A stretch of 36,604 nt of DNA from Lachnospiraceae bacterium. GTDB taxonomy: Bacteria; Bacillota; Clostridia; Lachnospirales; Lachnospiraceae. A model generated the notes under the pieces. It worked only from the letters and a program-made list of their open reading frames with translations, searched no databases and had not been told where the DNA came from. The stretch is taken from positions 1 through 36,604 of the forward strand of contig JAEEGT010000134.1 of NCBI GenBank assembly GCA_016280465.1. The letters run 5' to 3'. Shown here in pieces: positions 17,086-24,906 of the stretch; position 1 is the first letter of the stretch, and the number at the start of each line of letters is the position of its first letter. The position numbers and the translations under genes are program-made.

Positions 17086-17114
17086 TTGCATTCTTTTTTT
17101 CTTTGTGCTAAACT
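17086..17114 (+). promoter_or_regulatory. Promoter for the SEC-C gene
   Basis: TTGCAT at 17086-17091 and TAAACT at 17109-17114 with a 17-bp spacer, the -10 preceded by TGC as in extended -10 promoters. It lies immediately after the HAD stop codon and 40 bases before the next ATG. Confidence 0.5.
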
Positions 17115-17153
17115 ACGCGGAGATATCAATTTTGCTTTTTATGAGGAGATTTT

Positions 17154-17666
17154 ATGGCACAGACATTACTTGAAAAATGGCGTTCCACCGCATATTCCGA
17201 AACAGCCGGCCAGGAAGAATTAAAGGCTCTCTGGTCCGATTACTTTGAGAAAGAGAAGGGGATCTACAAGAAACTCTTAAAGACTCCCGATGAGGTTGTT
17301 ACCGGAACCGTTGCGGATCTTGCCAAGAAATTTAAGGTCACCCAGATGATCATGACCGGATTCCTTGACGGTATCAATGATTCCCTCAAGACTCCCAATC
17401 CCATCGAGACCATGAAGGCAGACACCGAGGTAAGTCTTTGCTTTGACAAGGAACTTCTTTACAAGAACATGGTAGCCGCAGGCGCCGACTGGCTCTACGG
17501 CCTTGAAGAGTGGGACGACATTTTCGATAAGGAAAAGCAGGAAGCTCTTTACAAGGAGCAGAAGCAGTCTCAGACCATTCGCAAGGAAGCCAAGGTATAC
17601 CCCAACGATCCCTGCCCTTGCGGATCCGGAAAGAAGTATAAAAAGTGCTGCGGTAAGAATGCATAA
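17154..17666 (+). CDS. SEC-C zinc-motif protein
   Basis: A 170-residue protein ending in a SEC-C motif, [14 protein letters not shown], with ligand cysteines C154, C156, C165 and C166. In SecA the same motif binds zinc and contacts SecB or the ribosome. The first 150 residues are mostly helical and acidic, containing [19 protein letters not shown] and a [12 protein letters not shown] stretch, and are not a SecA domain. I do not recognise the rest beyond a conserved Clostridia-type protein. The gene has its own promoter and a good terminator, so it appears monocistronic. RBS GAGGAG fits the ATG at 17154. Confidence 0.8.
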   Translation: MAQTLLEKWRSTAYSETAGQEELKALWSDYFEKEKGIYKKLLKTPDEVVTGTVADLAKKFKVTQMIMTGFLDGINDSLKTPNPIETMKADTEVSLCFDKELLYKNMVAAGADWLYGLEEWDDIFDKEKQEALYKEQKQSQTIRKEAKVYPNDPCPCGSGKKYKKCCGKNA

Positions 17667-17675
17667 TGTTCAATG

Positions 17676-17711
17676 AAGCTCTTCACGTCTGTGGAGAGCT
17701 TTGTTTGCTTT
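17676..17711 (+). terminator. Rho-independent terminator after the SEC-C gene
   Basis: AAGCTCT (17676-17682) pairs AGAGCTT (17695-17701), extended inward by a T-G pair and CAC/GTG to a loop GTCT, followed by a T-rich run to 17712. It begins nine bases after the stop codon. Confidence 0.8.
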
Positions 17712-17794
17712 TAAGGCGCCTGTAAGGGTGCTGCGTGATGGTTTTGGTATGTCGGACGGGGGTCAGACTTTTGGGCTTTACATAGGGAGGGCAT

Positions 17795-18826
17795 ATGCGT
17801 AAGAGTGGACTTTTAAAGACAGTAACGGTTTTGCTCACTGTAGTATCGCTGGGTCTTACGGCCTGCGAATCCGCATCTTCAAGTTCTTTGTCGAATACGG
17901 TTTCGGCTTCGGCATCGGTATCCGGGAAAGATACGGACACTTCGGCTTCAAGCAGCACCGAGACCACGGTTTCTTCTTCGGAAGCAAGCGTATCGGAAGA
18001 AAAAGAACCGGAGCCTGTGGTCTACGCTCCGCTGGAAGGTTCCTACTGGGTCACTGCGGATCCCACGGAAGAGACTGCGGGTATCGAACTGTTTCTTTTT
18101 GAGGACGGGTCCTTTTATTACAGAGAGCCGCTGACTATGGAGTCGGGCCTTGAAGGCTACGATGTTTTCTTCGGGACGAAACTTACCTGGAACGTGGACG
18201 GAGATACCATCATACTTACTCAGAAATGGGGCTATGCCGGCGAAGACAGCGATGAAGATGTTTCCAAGTACCTTCTTAACTATGCGGACGACAGGATCTC
18301 CTTTGAAGACATAAAGAAAAACCGGGGCACCATCACCCTTAAGCGTGGCGGGGAGATGCCGGTGCTTCCAAGTGTTGCCGATGCTTCCAAGCTTCCCGGC
18401 AAGTGGAAGATGATCGCAGGCGAGCTTGAAGGCGAGATCGAGGCCTATGTGGGGGACGATCCCTGGGTTAAGGCAAGCCTTGAGATCAAAGATCAGGACG
18501 GTAAGTACACCGCAGACTACAAGTACGTTGTGGACGGCAAGGTTAAGACCAAGTGGAATGATGTGGGCATGACCTTTATCGACGAGCCTCTGTATTCCGA
18601 GTTTAAGAACGGTTTCTGGAGTGCGCTCCTTGACGACGTGCCCAAAGCCGGCGAGTGGTACAAGATCGCCCTGTACGATGACAATATCCTTGCCTTTGTA
18701 AAGAGCAATTACGGCATTGATGAGATGCAGGATTACATCTACATTTCCTATTCCTATTTTGTCAGGGACGATGAAAATGCCGATGCCAATGCCCGTGCTT
18801 TTTTGGGACCTGAGTATTTCGAATAG
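17795..18826 (+). CDS. Serine-rich-linker lipoprotein of unknown function
   Basis: A 343-residue secreted lipoprotein: MRKSGLLKTVTVLL signal, lipobox LTAC with C24, then a low-complexity Ser/Thr/Ala/Val linker at about 25-70 that would hold the rest away from the membrane. Residues about 78-185 contain a lipocalin-like or beta-barrel pattern (LEGSYWVTADP, FEDGSFYYREP, LTWNVDGDTIILTQ), and a second unit from about 200 to 340 begins similarly (LPGKWKMIAGELEGEIEAYV), so the protein may hold two related beta domains. GGGAGG precedes the ATG. It stands alone between a terminator and the infC promoter. No enzymatic motif seen. Confidence 0.75.
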   Translation: MRKSGLLKTVTVLLTVVSLGLTACESASSSSLSNTVSASASVSGKDTDTSASSSTETTVSSSEASVSEEKEPEPVVYAPLEGSYWVTADPTEETAGIELFLFEDGSFYYREPLTMESGLEGYDVFFGTKLTWNVDGDTIILTQKWGYAGEDSDEDVSKYLLNYADDRISFEDIKKNRGTITLKRGGEMPVLPSVADASKLPGKWKMIAGELEGEIEAYVGDDPWVKASLEIKDQDGKYTADYKYVVDGKVKTKWNDVGMTFIDEPLYSEFKNGFWSALLDDVPKAGEWYKIALYDDNILAFVKSNYGIDEMQDYIYISYSYFVRDDENADANARAFLGPEYFE

Positions 18827-18857
18827 GGAGTAGGGTTTCAAACCTTGTAAAAAGTTG

Positions 18858-18886
18858 TTGACAAGGGTATAAAACCGTGTTATTTT
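18858..18886 (+). promoter_or_regulatory. Strong sigma-A promoter of the infC operon
   Basis: A perfect TTGACA at 18858-18863 and TATTTT at 18881-18886 with a 17-bp spacer. The start site would be near 18893, giving a leader of about 175 bases before infC. Confidence 0.85.
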
Positions 18887-18892
18887 ATCAAA

Positions 18893-19067
18893 GTACGTAA
18901 AGTACATCGAAGCAGAGTATCCGCTCTCACCCCGTGGCAATGAGCTTAACGGGCGTTAAATATATGAGTTTTCGGTGCGAACCGGTCGCATTTGATTCAG
19001 ATATTTAAGTGGATGCCCTGTGTATCCACTTTTTTTGTTTCTTATTTATCATTTGGAGGGTAAAGCA
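18893..19067 (+). promoter_or_regulatory. infC-rpmI-rplT leader with attenuator (L20-leader type)
   Basis: A 175-base untranslated leader. Folding elements visible are AGAG/CTCT (18914-18926), CCCGT/ACGGG (18931-18935 with 18949-18953), a small TGCG/CGCA hairpin (about 18976-18990), and a terminal stem with a T-tract (19007-19037). AGTGGAT (19008-19014), the left arm of that terminator, can also pair with ATCCGCT (18919-18925) far upstream with one G-U pair, so two exclusive structures are possible. In other Firmicutes this operon is controlled by ribosomal protein L20 binding its leader, a well-known precedent. That L20 is the ligand here is inferred. Confidence 0.75.
19007..19037 (+). terminator. 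Intrinsic terminator (attenuator) in the infC leader
   Basis: AAGTGGAT (19007-19014) pairs with ATCCACTT (19024-19031) around a nine-base loop, followed by T residues to 19037. It lies upstream of the infC RBS (GGAGGG, 19055-19060), so it must be bypassed for expression. Confidence 0.9.
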
Positions 19068-19577
19068 ATTAGCGATTTAATGATCAATGAGCAGATACGC
19101 GACAAGGAAGTCCGCGTTATCGGTGAGAACGGTGAGCAGTTAGGGATCATGTCTTCCAAGGACGCCATGAAACTGGCTGAGGAAGCGGGAGTCGATCTCG
19201 TAAAGATAGCACCTACGGCTCAGCCGCCTGTGTGCCGCATTGTTGACTACGGCAAGTTCAAGTATGAACAGATGCGCAGGGAAAAGGAAGCAAAGAAGAA
19301 ACAGCACGTGGTTGAGATCAAGGAGATACGTCTTTCTCCCAACATCGACACCAACGATCTTAACACCAAGATCACGGCAGCAAGAAAGTTCCTTACAAAG
19401 GGCGACAGAGTCAAAGTTACTCTTCGTTTCAGAGGTCGTGAGATGGCACACATGCAGACCACCAAGCATATCCTTGATGATTTTGCCGAAGGTCTTTCTG
19501 ACTGTGCGGTAGTCGAGAAGGCACCCAAGGTCGAAGGCCGCAGCATGACAATGTTTTTAACCGGTAAGAAAAACTGA
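19068..19577 (+). CDS. infC: Translation initiation factor IF-3, AUU start
   Basis: A 169-residue IF-3, complete with the N-domain (INEQIRDKEVRVIGENGEQ, APTAQPPVCRIVDYGKFKYE) and the C-domain (EIRLSPNIDTNDLNTK, VTLRFRGREMAH). It prevents premature 50S joining and proofreads start codons. The reading frame has no ATG, GTG or TTG at a proper distance from the Shine-Dalgarno: GGAGGG ends at 19060 and the codon with seven-base spacing is ATT at 19068; the first ATG (19080) is 19 bases away. AUU starts on infC are known in other bacteria and let IF-3 regulate itself. First gene of the infC-rpmI-rplT operon. Confidence 0.93.
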   Translation: MSDLMINEQIRDKEVRVIGENGEQLGIMSSKDAMKLAEEAGVDLVKIAPTAQPPVCRIVDYGKFKYEQMRREKEAKKKQHVVEIKEIRLSPNIDTNDLNTKITAARKFLTKGDRVKVTLRFRGREMAHMQTTKHILDDFAEGLSDCAVVEKAPKVEGRSMTMFLTGKKN

Positions 19578-19624
19578 TCCGGATAAAATATATTTTTTTG
19601 TTACACAAGTAGGAGGAAGATACC

Positions 19625-19822
19625 ATGCCCAAGATGAAAACAAGCAGATCCGCTGCAAAGCGCTTTAGAGTTACAGGAACAGGTAAGTTAAAAAGATCCA
19701 AGGCTTACAAGAGCCATATCTTAACAAAGAAGTCCACGAAGAGAAAACGTAATCTTCGTAAGCCCGCTATCACGGACATCACCAATGTTAAGAATATGAA
19801 GAAGATTTTACCTTACATGTAA
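19625..19822 (+). CDS. rpmI: 50S ribosomal protein L35
   Basis: A 65-residue basic protein with the L35 pattern [20 protein letters not shown] and a C-terminal [10 protein letters not shown]. Length is normal. AGGAGG precedes the ATG. It sits between infC and rplT in the standard order, so it shares the leader-attenuated transcript. Confidence 0.97.
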   Translation: MPKMKTSRSAAKRFRVTGTGKLKRSKAYKSHILTKKSTKRKRNLRKPAITDITNVKNMKKILPYM

Positions 19823-19843
19823 GTTGATTGGAGGAATGAAAAA

Positions 19844-20248
19844 ATGGCAAGAATTAAAGGTGGCTTAAACGCCAAGAAGAGACATAACAGAGTATTAAAG
19901 CTCGCTAAGGGCTACAGAGGAGCCCGTTCCAAACAGTACAGAACCGCTAAACAGTCGGTTATGAGAGCTCTTACTTCCTCTTATCAGGGACGTAAGGAAA
20001 GAAAGCGTCAGTTCAGACAGCTTTGGATCGCCCGTGTCAATGCAGCAGCAAGACTTAACGGACTTTCCTACAGCAAGTTTATGTACGGCCTTAAGACCGC
20101 AGGTATCGACATCAACAGAAAGATGCTTGCAGAACTGGCAGTAAGCGATGCAGACGGATTCAAGGCACTTTGCGATGCAGCAAAGAAGGCTCTTAAGAAG
20201 ACCGAGAAGAAGGCTGCTAAAGAAGAGACAACCGAAGCTACAGCATAA
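19844..20248 (+). CDS. rplT: 50S ribosomal protein L20
   Basis: A 134-residue protein with the L20 signature [20 protein letters not shown], the long RNA-binding N-terminal helix and the [18 protein letters not shown] segment of the globular domain. Usual length is about 118; the extra 15 or so residues are a lysine/alanine/glutamate tail ([17 protein letters not shown] region). TTGGAGG precedes the ATG. L20 is the expected ligand of the operon leader, so this would be the autogenous repressor. An intrinsic hairpin begins five bases after the stop. Confidence 0.97.
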   Translation: MARIKGGLNAKKRHNRVLKLAKGYRGARSKQYRTAKQSVMRALTSSYQGRKERKRQFRQLWIARVNAAARLNGLSYSKFMYGLKTAGIDINRKMLAELAVSDADGFKALCDAAKKALKKTEKKAAKEETTEATA

Positions 20249-20252
20249 TTGT

Positions 20253-20283
20253 TATCCCGCAGTGAAAACTGCGGGATATGTTT
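20253..20283 (+). terminator. Terminator after rplT
   Basis: An 11-pair perfect stem, TATCCCGCAGT with ACTGCGGGATA, closed by a GAAA tetraloop (20253-20278) and followed by TGTTTTG. The T-run is short but the stem is strong. It ends just before the RBS of the next gene, so some read-through into the dipeptidase gene is plausible. Confidence 0.8.
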
Positions 20284-20293
20284 TGAGGCGGAA

Positions 20294-21697
20294 ATGAATT
20301 ACTTAGACTATTTTAAAGAACTCTGCAAGATACCTCACGGCTCCGGAAACACGGAAGCGATCTCAAATCATCTTTGTTACTTTGCCAAAGAACATAACCT
20401 TTGGTACAAAAAGGACGAAGCAGGCAATGTGATAATCGTCAGAGAAGCCACAAAGGGCCGCGAGAATGATGAGCCGGTCATTATCCAGGGACATATGGAT
20501 ATGGTGGCTGTAAGCGACGATGACAGGGATATGACCGTAACTCCCCTGGAACTTTGTGAAGAAGGAGATTTTCTTTTTGCAAAGGGTACCAGCCTCGGAG
20601 GCGACGACGGTATTGCCGTCGCATACGGAATGCAGCTTCTTTCCGATGAGACCCTTAGCCTTCCCAAGATCGAGCTTGTTGTCACTGTAGATGAAGAAGT
20701 GGGAATGCTTGGTGCCGTTGCACTGGATACTTCCGTACTTACCGGCAAGCGTATGATCAACATCGATTCCGAAGAAGAAGGGATTTTTCTTGTAAGCTGC
20801 GCAGGCGGAGCCAGGATAGATTTTGAGTTCCCCATGACAAAGGTCGAGCCCGGTGAAGGCGTTTCCTACGAGATTTCCGTATGCGGTCTTTTGGGAGGTC
20901 ATTCCGGTACAGAGATCCACAAGGGAAGAGCCAATGCCATCTGCCTTGTGGGAGATATCTTAAAGAAACTGGCCGATGCAAAGCTTCTTCTCGCCATTAA
21001 CGATATTAAGGGCGGTGTGGCAGACAATGCCATTGCGGACTCCTGCAGCGCCACGGTCCTTTGCAAACCCGTGGAAAAAGAACTCTTTGAGATAATCCGC
21101 TACGAAGTCCTTGAAAAGTACCTTACCGTAGAGACCAAGGCACAGATCACCATGACGGAAAAAGCACCTGCTGCAAATAACGGCAGCTGGTATGCAAATC
21201 CGGACTACACTTTATCCGGTTTCCTCTCCGCACTTCCAAACGGTGTTATCGCCATGAGCGCAGACATTGAAGGCCTTACGGAGACTTCCCTTAACAGGGG
21301 TATCATCAGTATGGATGATTCCAAGGTGACCCTTTCCGTATCCGTCCGCAGTAATGTGGATGCCAAGAAAGCACGTCTTCTCTACGAACTTAAGAACATT
21401 GCCGAAGAGTACGGAGTTTCCACCCGCGTACACGGAGATTACCCCGGCTGGGCTTACAGAGAGAATTCTCCTTTAAGAGACAGAATGGTATCCGTTTACA
21501 GGGAAGTGTACGGCAAAGAGCCTGAGATCCAGGCACTTCACGCAGGTCTTGAGTGCGGTGTGTTTGCGGGAAAGATAAGCGATCTTGATTGTGTTTCCTT
21601 CGGACCGAACATGTTCGATATACATACCACCAAAGAGAGACTTTCTTTGAGCAGTGCCAAGAGGACCTGGGACTATCTTGTCAAAGTACTGGGATAA
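20294..21697 (+). CDS. pepD: Aminoacyl-histidine dipeptidase (PepD-like, M20 family)
   Basis: A 467-residue M20 metallopeptidase of the PepD (Xaa-His dipeptidase) group. Zinc-site motifs are QGHMDMVAV (H67, D69), SLGGDDGIAVAYG (D104), DEEVGMLG (general base E134, ligand E135), and C-terminal HAGLECGVF and FGPNMFDIHTTKE. The insertion domain of dimeric M20 enzymes is present (GLLGGHSGTEIHKGRAN). The start at 20294 (MNYLDYFKEL) has GAGGCGG upstream and matches the family N terminus; earlier in-frame starts run through the rplT terminator. It degrades di- or tripeptides in the cytoplasm. No promoter was located, so it may depend on read-through. Confidence 0.92.
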   Translation: MNYLDYFKELCKIPHGSGNTEAISNHLCYFAKEHNLWYKKDEAGNVIIVREATKGRENDEPVIIQGHMDMVAVSDDDRDMTVTPLELCEEGDFLFAKGTSLGGDDGIAVAYGMQLLSDETLSLPKIELVVTVDEEVGMLGAVALDTSVLTGKRMINIDSEEEGIFLVSCAGGARIDFEFPMTKVEPGEGVSYEISVCGLLGGHSGTEIHKGRANAICLVGDILKKLADAKLLLAINDIKGGVADNAIADSCSATVLCKPVEKELFEIIRYEVLEKYLTVETKAQITMTEKAPAANNGSWYANPDYTLSGFLSALPNGVIAMSADIEGLTETSLNRGIISMDDSKVTLSVSVRSNVDAKKARLLYELKNIAEEYGVSTRVHGDYPGWAYRENSPLRDRMVSVYREVYGKEPEIQALHAGLECGVFAGKISDLDCVSFGPNMFDIHTTKERLSLSSAKRTWDYLVKVLG

Positions 21698-21726
21698 CCC
21701 GGTTATTGTTATATTTACACAAATAC

Positions 21727-21752
21727 AAGCGCCGATTTTCGGCGCTTTTTTT
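21727..21752 (+). terminator. Rho-independent terminator after pepD
   Basis: AAGCGCCGA (21727-21735), loop TTT, TCGGCGCTT (21739-21747), then T residues to about 21752. A perfect nine-pair GC-rich stem with a T-tract. Confidence 0.93.
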
Positions 21753-21785
21753 GTTGCCAAAACCGATGTGATTTGGTACGATTTA

Positions 21786-21813
21786 GGAAACTGAATATAT
21801 AATTTTAGTTTCC
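21786..21813 (+). promoter_or_regulatory. Operator-like palindrome covering the tetR -10 box
   Basis: GGAAACTGAA (21786-21795) and TTTTAGTTTCC (21803-21813) form a nearly perfect inverted repeat across a 28-base site, and TATAAT at 21798-21803 lies in its centre. A TetR dimer bound here would block RNA polymerase. The -35 is poor (TTGGTA at 21773-21778, 19-bp spacer). The regulated genes would be tetR and the genes behind it. Confidence 0.6.
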
Positions 21814-21874
21814 ACAAAAGTTCATTGCTTTTACCATTGACCGGGAAAATCACCCATACAATCGAGAGGTATTT

Positions 21875-22456
21875 ATGGCAAGAGTATCTAAAAGTATCGA
21901 TGAGATCAAAGAAGAGATCATGCGTGCCTGCATCGTTCTTTTTAATGAAAAGGGTCTCAAATTCACCATGGATGATGTGGCGGGACACTGTCACATAAGC
22001 AAAAAAACAATGTATGTGGTCTACTCCGACAAGGAAGACCTGTTTCTTGCTGTGGTGGACTATCTGTTCGACGGCATCAAGGAAAGTGAGAGAGAGGTCA
22101 TGAAGGACCAGAGCCTCACCACTCTTGAAAAGATCCGCAAGATCTTAGGCGTTATGCCCGAAAGCTACAAAGAACTGGATTTCGGAAAGATGTACCTTCT
22201 TAAAGACAAGTATCCTTCCATCTATGAGAAGGTGGAAAAGCGCCTTGAAACAGGATGGGAGACCACCATCGAGCTCATGGAGCGGGGCATTAAGGAAGGG
22301 GTTTTAAAGCCCGTGGATATTTCTATCGTAAAGCTTCTTTTTGAAGCCACCATAGAGCAGTTTTTCAGAAGAGACATCATCTCAAAGAGCAAACTGTCCT
22401 ATCGTGAAGCCCTGGACCAGGTGGTTGACATAATAATTGAGGGCATCAGGAAGTAA
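21875..22456 (+). CDS. TetR/AcrR-family transcriptional regulator
   Basis: A 193-residue one-component regulator. The N-terminal helix-turn-helix is clear at about residues 10-55: IKEEIMRACIVLFNEKGLKF, then TMDDVAGHCHISKKTMYVVY and SDKEDLFLAVVDYLF. The remaining helical ligand and dimer domain ends IIEGIRK. GAGAGG precedes the ATG at 21875. It reads in the same direction as the downstream sugar genes, with 17 bases to the GH2 start, so it is probably the first gene of the operon and represses it through the palindrome upstream. The ligand is unknown; with alpha-galactosidase and sugar-symporter neighbours a sugar-linked signal is possible but unusual for TetR proteins. Confidence 0.88.
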   Translation: MARVSKSIDEIKEEIMRACIVLFNEKGLKFTMDDVAGHCHISKKTMYVVYSDKEDLFLAVVDYLFDGIKESEREVMKDQSLTTLEKIRKILGVMPESYKELDFGKMYLLKDKYPSIYEKVEKRLETGWETTIELMERGIKEGVLKPVDISIVKLLFEATIEQFFRRDIISKSKLSYREALDQVVDIIIEGIRK

Positions 22457-22473
22457 CACATTCGGGGGAATCT

Positions 22474-24879
22474 ATGTCAAACAGAGTATATTTTAACAAC
22501 GACTGGCTCTTTACCGACTCCTTTGAGGACTCCTTTATGGCGGAAGAGTGCGATACTTCGGCTTTTACCCGGGTGCGCCTTCCTCATACCGTTAAGGTCA
22601 CACCCTTTAATTACTTCGATGAGAGCGAGTATGCCTGCGTCAGTGCATACCGTAAGGAGTTTACGGCGCCGGCGGAGTGGGAAGGTAAGTCCGTGCGCCT
22701 TACTTTTGAAGGTGTAGCCCACGAGGCTAAGCTTTTTGTGAACGGGAAACCGGTATTCACCCACTGCTGCGGCTATACGGCCTTTACGGCGGACTTAAGT
22801 GAGATCCTTAAATTCGGGGCAAAGAACGTCATCGCCCTCAGAGTGGACAGCAATGAAACCCTTGATCAGCCGCCCTTCGGTTTTGTGATCGACTACATGA
22901 CCTACGGCGGAATATACAGGGATGTTTATTTTGAAGTCAGCGACACAAGATATATAGAGGATGTGTTCTTGCATTGTGACATCGATGCGGACCCCTATAT
23001 ACTCACCGGCGAGGTGACTCTTTCAAAGGCCTGTGCAGGGGAACTGTCGGAGCTTGAATTAAGAGTGTCCGTTGACGGCAGGGAAGCGGGGATAAAGCCC
23101 GCGGCGGGCCTTAATACCGTATTCTCCATGCCCGTCAAAAATGTGGAACTTTGGGATCTTGATACCCCCACTCTGTATAATGTAAAGATTGGTTTACATA
23201 AGAAGGGAAATCCGGACCCCACGGATGAATATATCGTAAGATTTGGGTTCAGAAAATCCGAGTTTAAGAAAGACGGTTTCTACCTTAACAACCGAAAGGT
23301 CAAGATCCGTGGCTTGAACCGTCATCAGAGTTACCCCTATGTAGGCTATGCCATGCCTGCATCCATGCAGGAGATGGACGCCCTTGTCCTTAAGAACGAG
23401 CTTGGCCTCAATGCGGTCAGGACCTCCCACTATCCTCAGTCAAGGCATTTTGTGAACAAATGCGACGAACTGGGACTTTTGGTGTTTACGGAGATCCCCG
23501 GATGGCAGCATATCGGCGGTGAGAACTGGCAGAGCAGAGCTGTCCAGAACGTTAAAGACATGGTGCTTCAGTACAGAAATCACCCTTCGATCATACTCTG
23601 GGGTGTGCGTATCAACGAATCCGCCGATAACGATGCTTTTTACAAAGAAACCAACGAAGCGGCCCGTAAGCTTGATCCCACACGCCCCACAGGCGGTGTG
23701 AGAGCCCTTAAAAAGTCAAGCTTCCTGGAGGATGTCTATACCTACAACGACTTTGTTCACGAAGGTGACAATAGAGGGTGCGAGCCCAAGAAAAAGGTTA
23801 CTTCCGACGTAAACAGACCCTATCTTGTCAGCGAATACAACGGACACATGTATCCCACCAAAGCCTTTGACGACGAGGAACAGCGCAGGGAACACGCCAT
23901 AAGACACGCCAATGTTCTTGATGCCATCGCAGGGGGCAAGGACATAGCGGGATCTTTCGGCTGGTGCATGTCTGACTACAATACCCACAAGGATTTCGGC
24001 AGCGGAGACCGTATCTGCTACCACGGCGTCCTTGATATGTTCAGGAACAAAAAGACCGCCGCATATGTATATTCCGCTCTCGGAAACCGGGAGGATGTGC
24101 TTTATCTTTCTTCTTCCATGGATATAGGTGAGCACCCGGCCTGCAACAGAGGCATCACCTGGATATTTACCAATGCGGATTCCGTTAAGATGTACAAAAA
24201 CGACCGGTTCATAAAGGAGTATTTCCCCAAGGCTTCACCCTACAGACACCTGTCTCACGGTCCCATCATGGTGGACGATTTCATCGGAGACGCGGTGGAT
24301 GCGGGAGAGCAGGGCTCCAAGGGCTACAAGAAGGCATTAAAGGAAGCCCTCAACATTGTGGCCATATACGGCATGAGCCATCCGCCCAAGAGATTCTACG
24401 CTCTGGTGGCAAGACTTGTGATCTTCCATCACATGAATCCTGCCCTGGCGGTGCCCCTTTACAACAAATATGTGGGTGACTGGGGCGGAGCTGCCACTGA
24501 ATACAGATTCGAGGCCGTCAAGGACGGCAAGGTGGTAAAGACCCTTACAAAGAAGCCCGTAAAGAGCCTGCATCTTGAGGCTGTCCCCGACAGAACTATC
24601 CTTACGGAAAAAGAAACCTATGACGTGGCGGCCATAAGGATCAAAGCCGTGGATGATAACGGAAATGTGGCTTGCTTCTTTAACGAACCCCTTAATATAA
24701 GCGTATCTGGAAGCCTGGAACTTATCGGTGAACCGGTGGTGGGCTTTAAGGGCGGTATGTGCGGAGTCTACGTAAAGACCCTGGGAGAGGGAAGCGGTAC
24801 CGTAACTCTTTCCAATGCCCAATGTGGAAGTACGACCCTCGAATTTACCGTTCGCAAAGAGAGCGTGAATGAAATATAA
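22474..24879 (+). CDS. Glycoside hydrolase family 2 protein
   Basis: An 801-residue cytoplasmic glycosidase with no signal peptide. Domain order: jelly-roll sugar-binding domain (about 1-165, ending YGGIYRDVYFEVSD), an immunoglobulin-like domain (about 170-260), a TIM barrel (about 265-560), and a C-terminal beta domain (about 640-801). GH2 landmarks include IRGLNRHQSYPYVG, VRTSHYPQSRHF, the acid/base Glu at residue 382 in WGVRINES, and the nucleophile Glu at 454 in LVSEYNG. Specificity (beta-galactosidase, beta-glucuronidase or other) cannot be told from sequence alone. The operon also carries alpha-galactosidase and a GPH symporter, suggesting galactose-containing oligosaccharides. Confidence 0.9.
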   Translation: MSNRVYFNNDWLFTDSFEDSFMAEECDTSAFTRVRLPHTVKVTPFNYFDESEYACVSAYRKEFTAPAEWEGKSVRLTFEGVAHEAKLFVNGKPVFTHCCGYTAFTADLSEILKFGAKNVIALRVDSNETLDQPPFGFVIDYMTYGGIYRDVYFEVSDTRYIEDVFLHCDIDADPYILTGEVTLSKACAGELSELELRVSVDGREAGIKPAAGLNTVFSMPVKNVELWDLDTPTLYNVKIGLHKKGNPDPTDEYIVRFGFRKSEFKKDGFYLNNRKVKIRGLNRHQSYPYVGYAMPASMQEMDALVLKNELGLNAVRTSHYPQSRHFVNKCDELGLLVFTEIPGWQHIGGENWQSRAVQNVKDMVLQYRNHPSIILWGVRINESADNDAFYKETNEAARKLDPTRPTGGVRALKKSSFLEDVYTYNDFVHEGDNRGCEPKKKVTSDVNRPYLVSEYNGHMYPTKAFDDEEQRREHAIRHANVLDAIAGGKDIAGSFGWCMSDYNTHKDFGSGDRICYHGVLDMFRNKKTAAYVYSALGNREDVLYLSSSMDIGEHPACNRGITWIFTNADSVKMYKNDRFIKEYFPKASPYRHLSHGPIMVDDFIGDAVDAGEQGSKGYKKALKEALNIVAIYGMSHPPKRFYALVARLVIFHHMNPALAVPLYNKYVGDWGGAATEYRFEAVKDGKVVKTLTKKPVKSLHLEAVPDRTILTEKETYDVAAIRIKAVDDNGNVACFFNEPLNISVSGSLELIGEPVVGFKGGMCGVYVKTLGEGSGTVTLSNAQCGSTTLEFTVRKESVNEI

Positions 24880-24906
24880 AGCCCAAGACTTAACAGGAGG
24901 ACCCAA

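Noticed and set aside
17948-18940. 330-codon open frame on the - strand
   Set aside because: Antisense to the serine-rich lipoprotein, which has a proper signal peptide, lipobox and RBS.
18893-19067. T-box riboswitch before infC
   Set aside because: No T-box core sequence (the conserved TGG-type bulge region) is visible, and the downstream genes are translation proteins known for L20 leader control.
21837-21862. TTGACC ... TACAAT as a tetR promoter
   Set aside because: The spacer is only 14 bp, too short for a sigma-A promoter; the upstream TATAAT within the palindrome is preferred.
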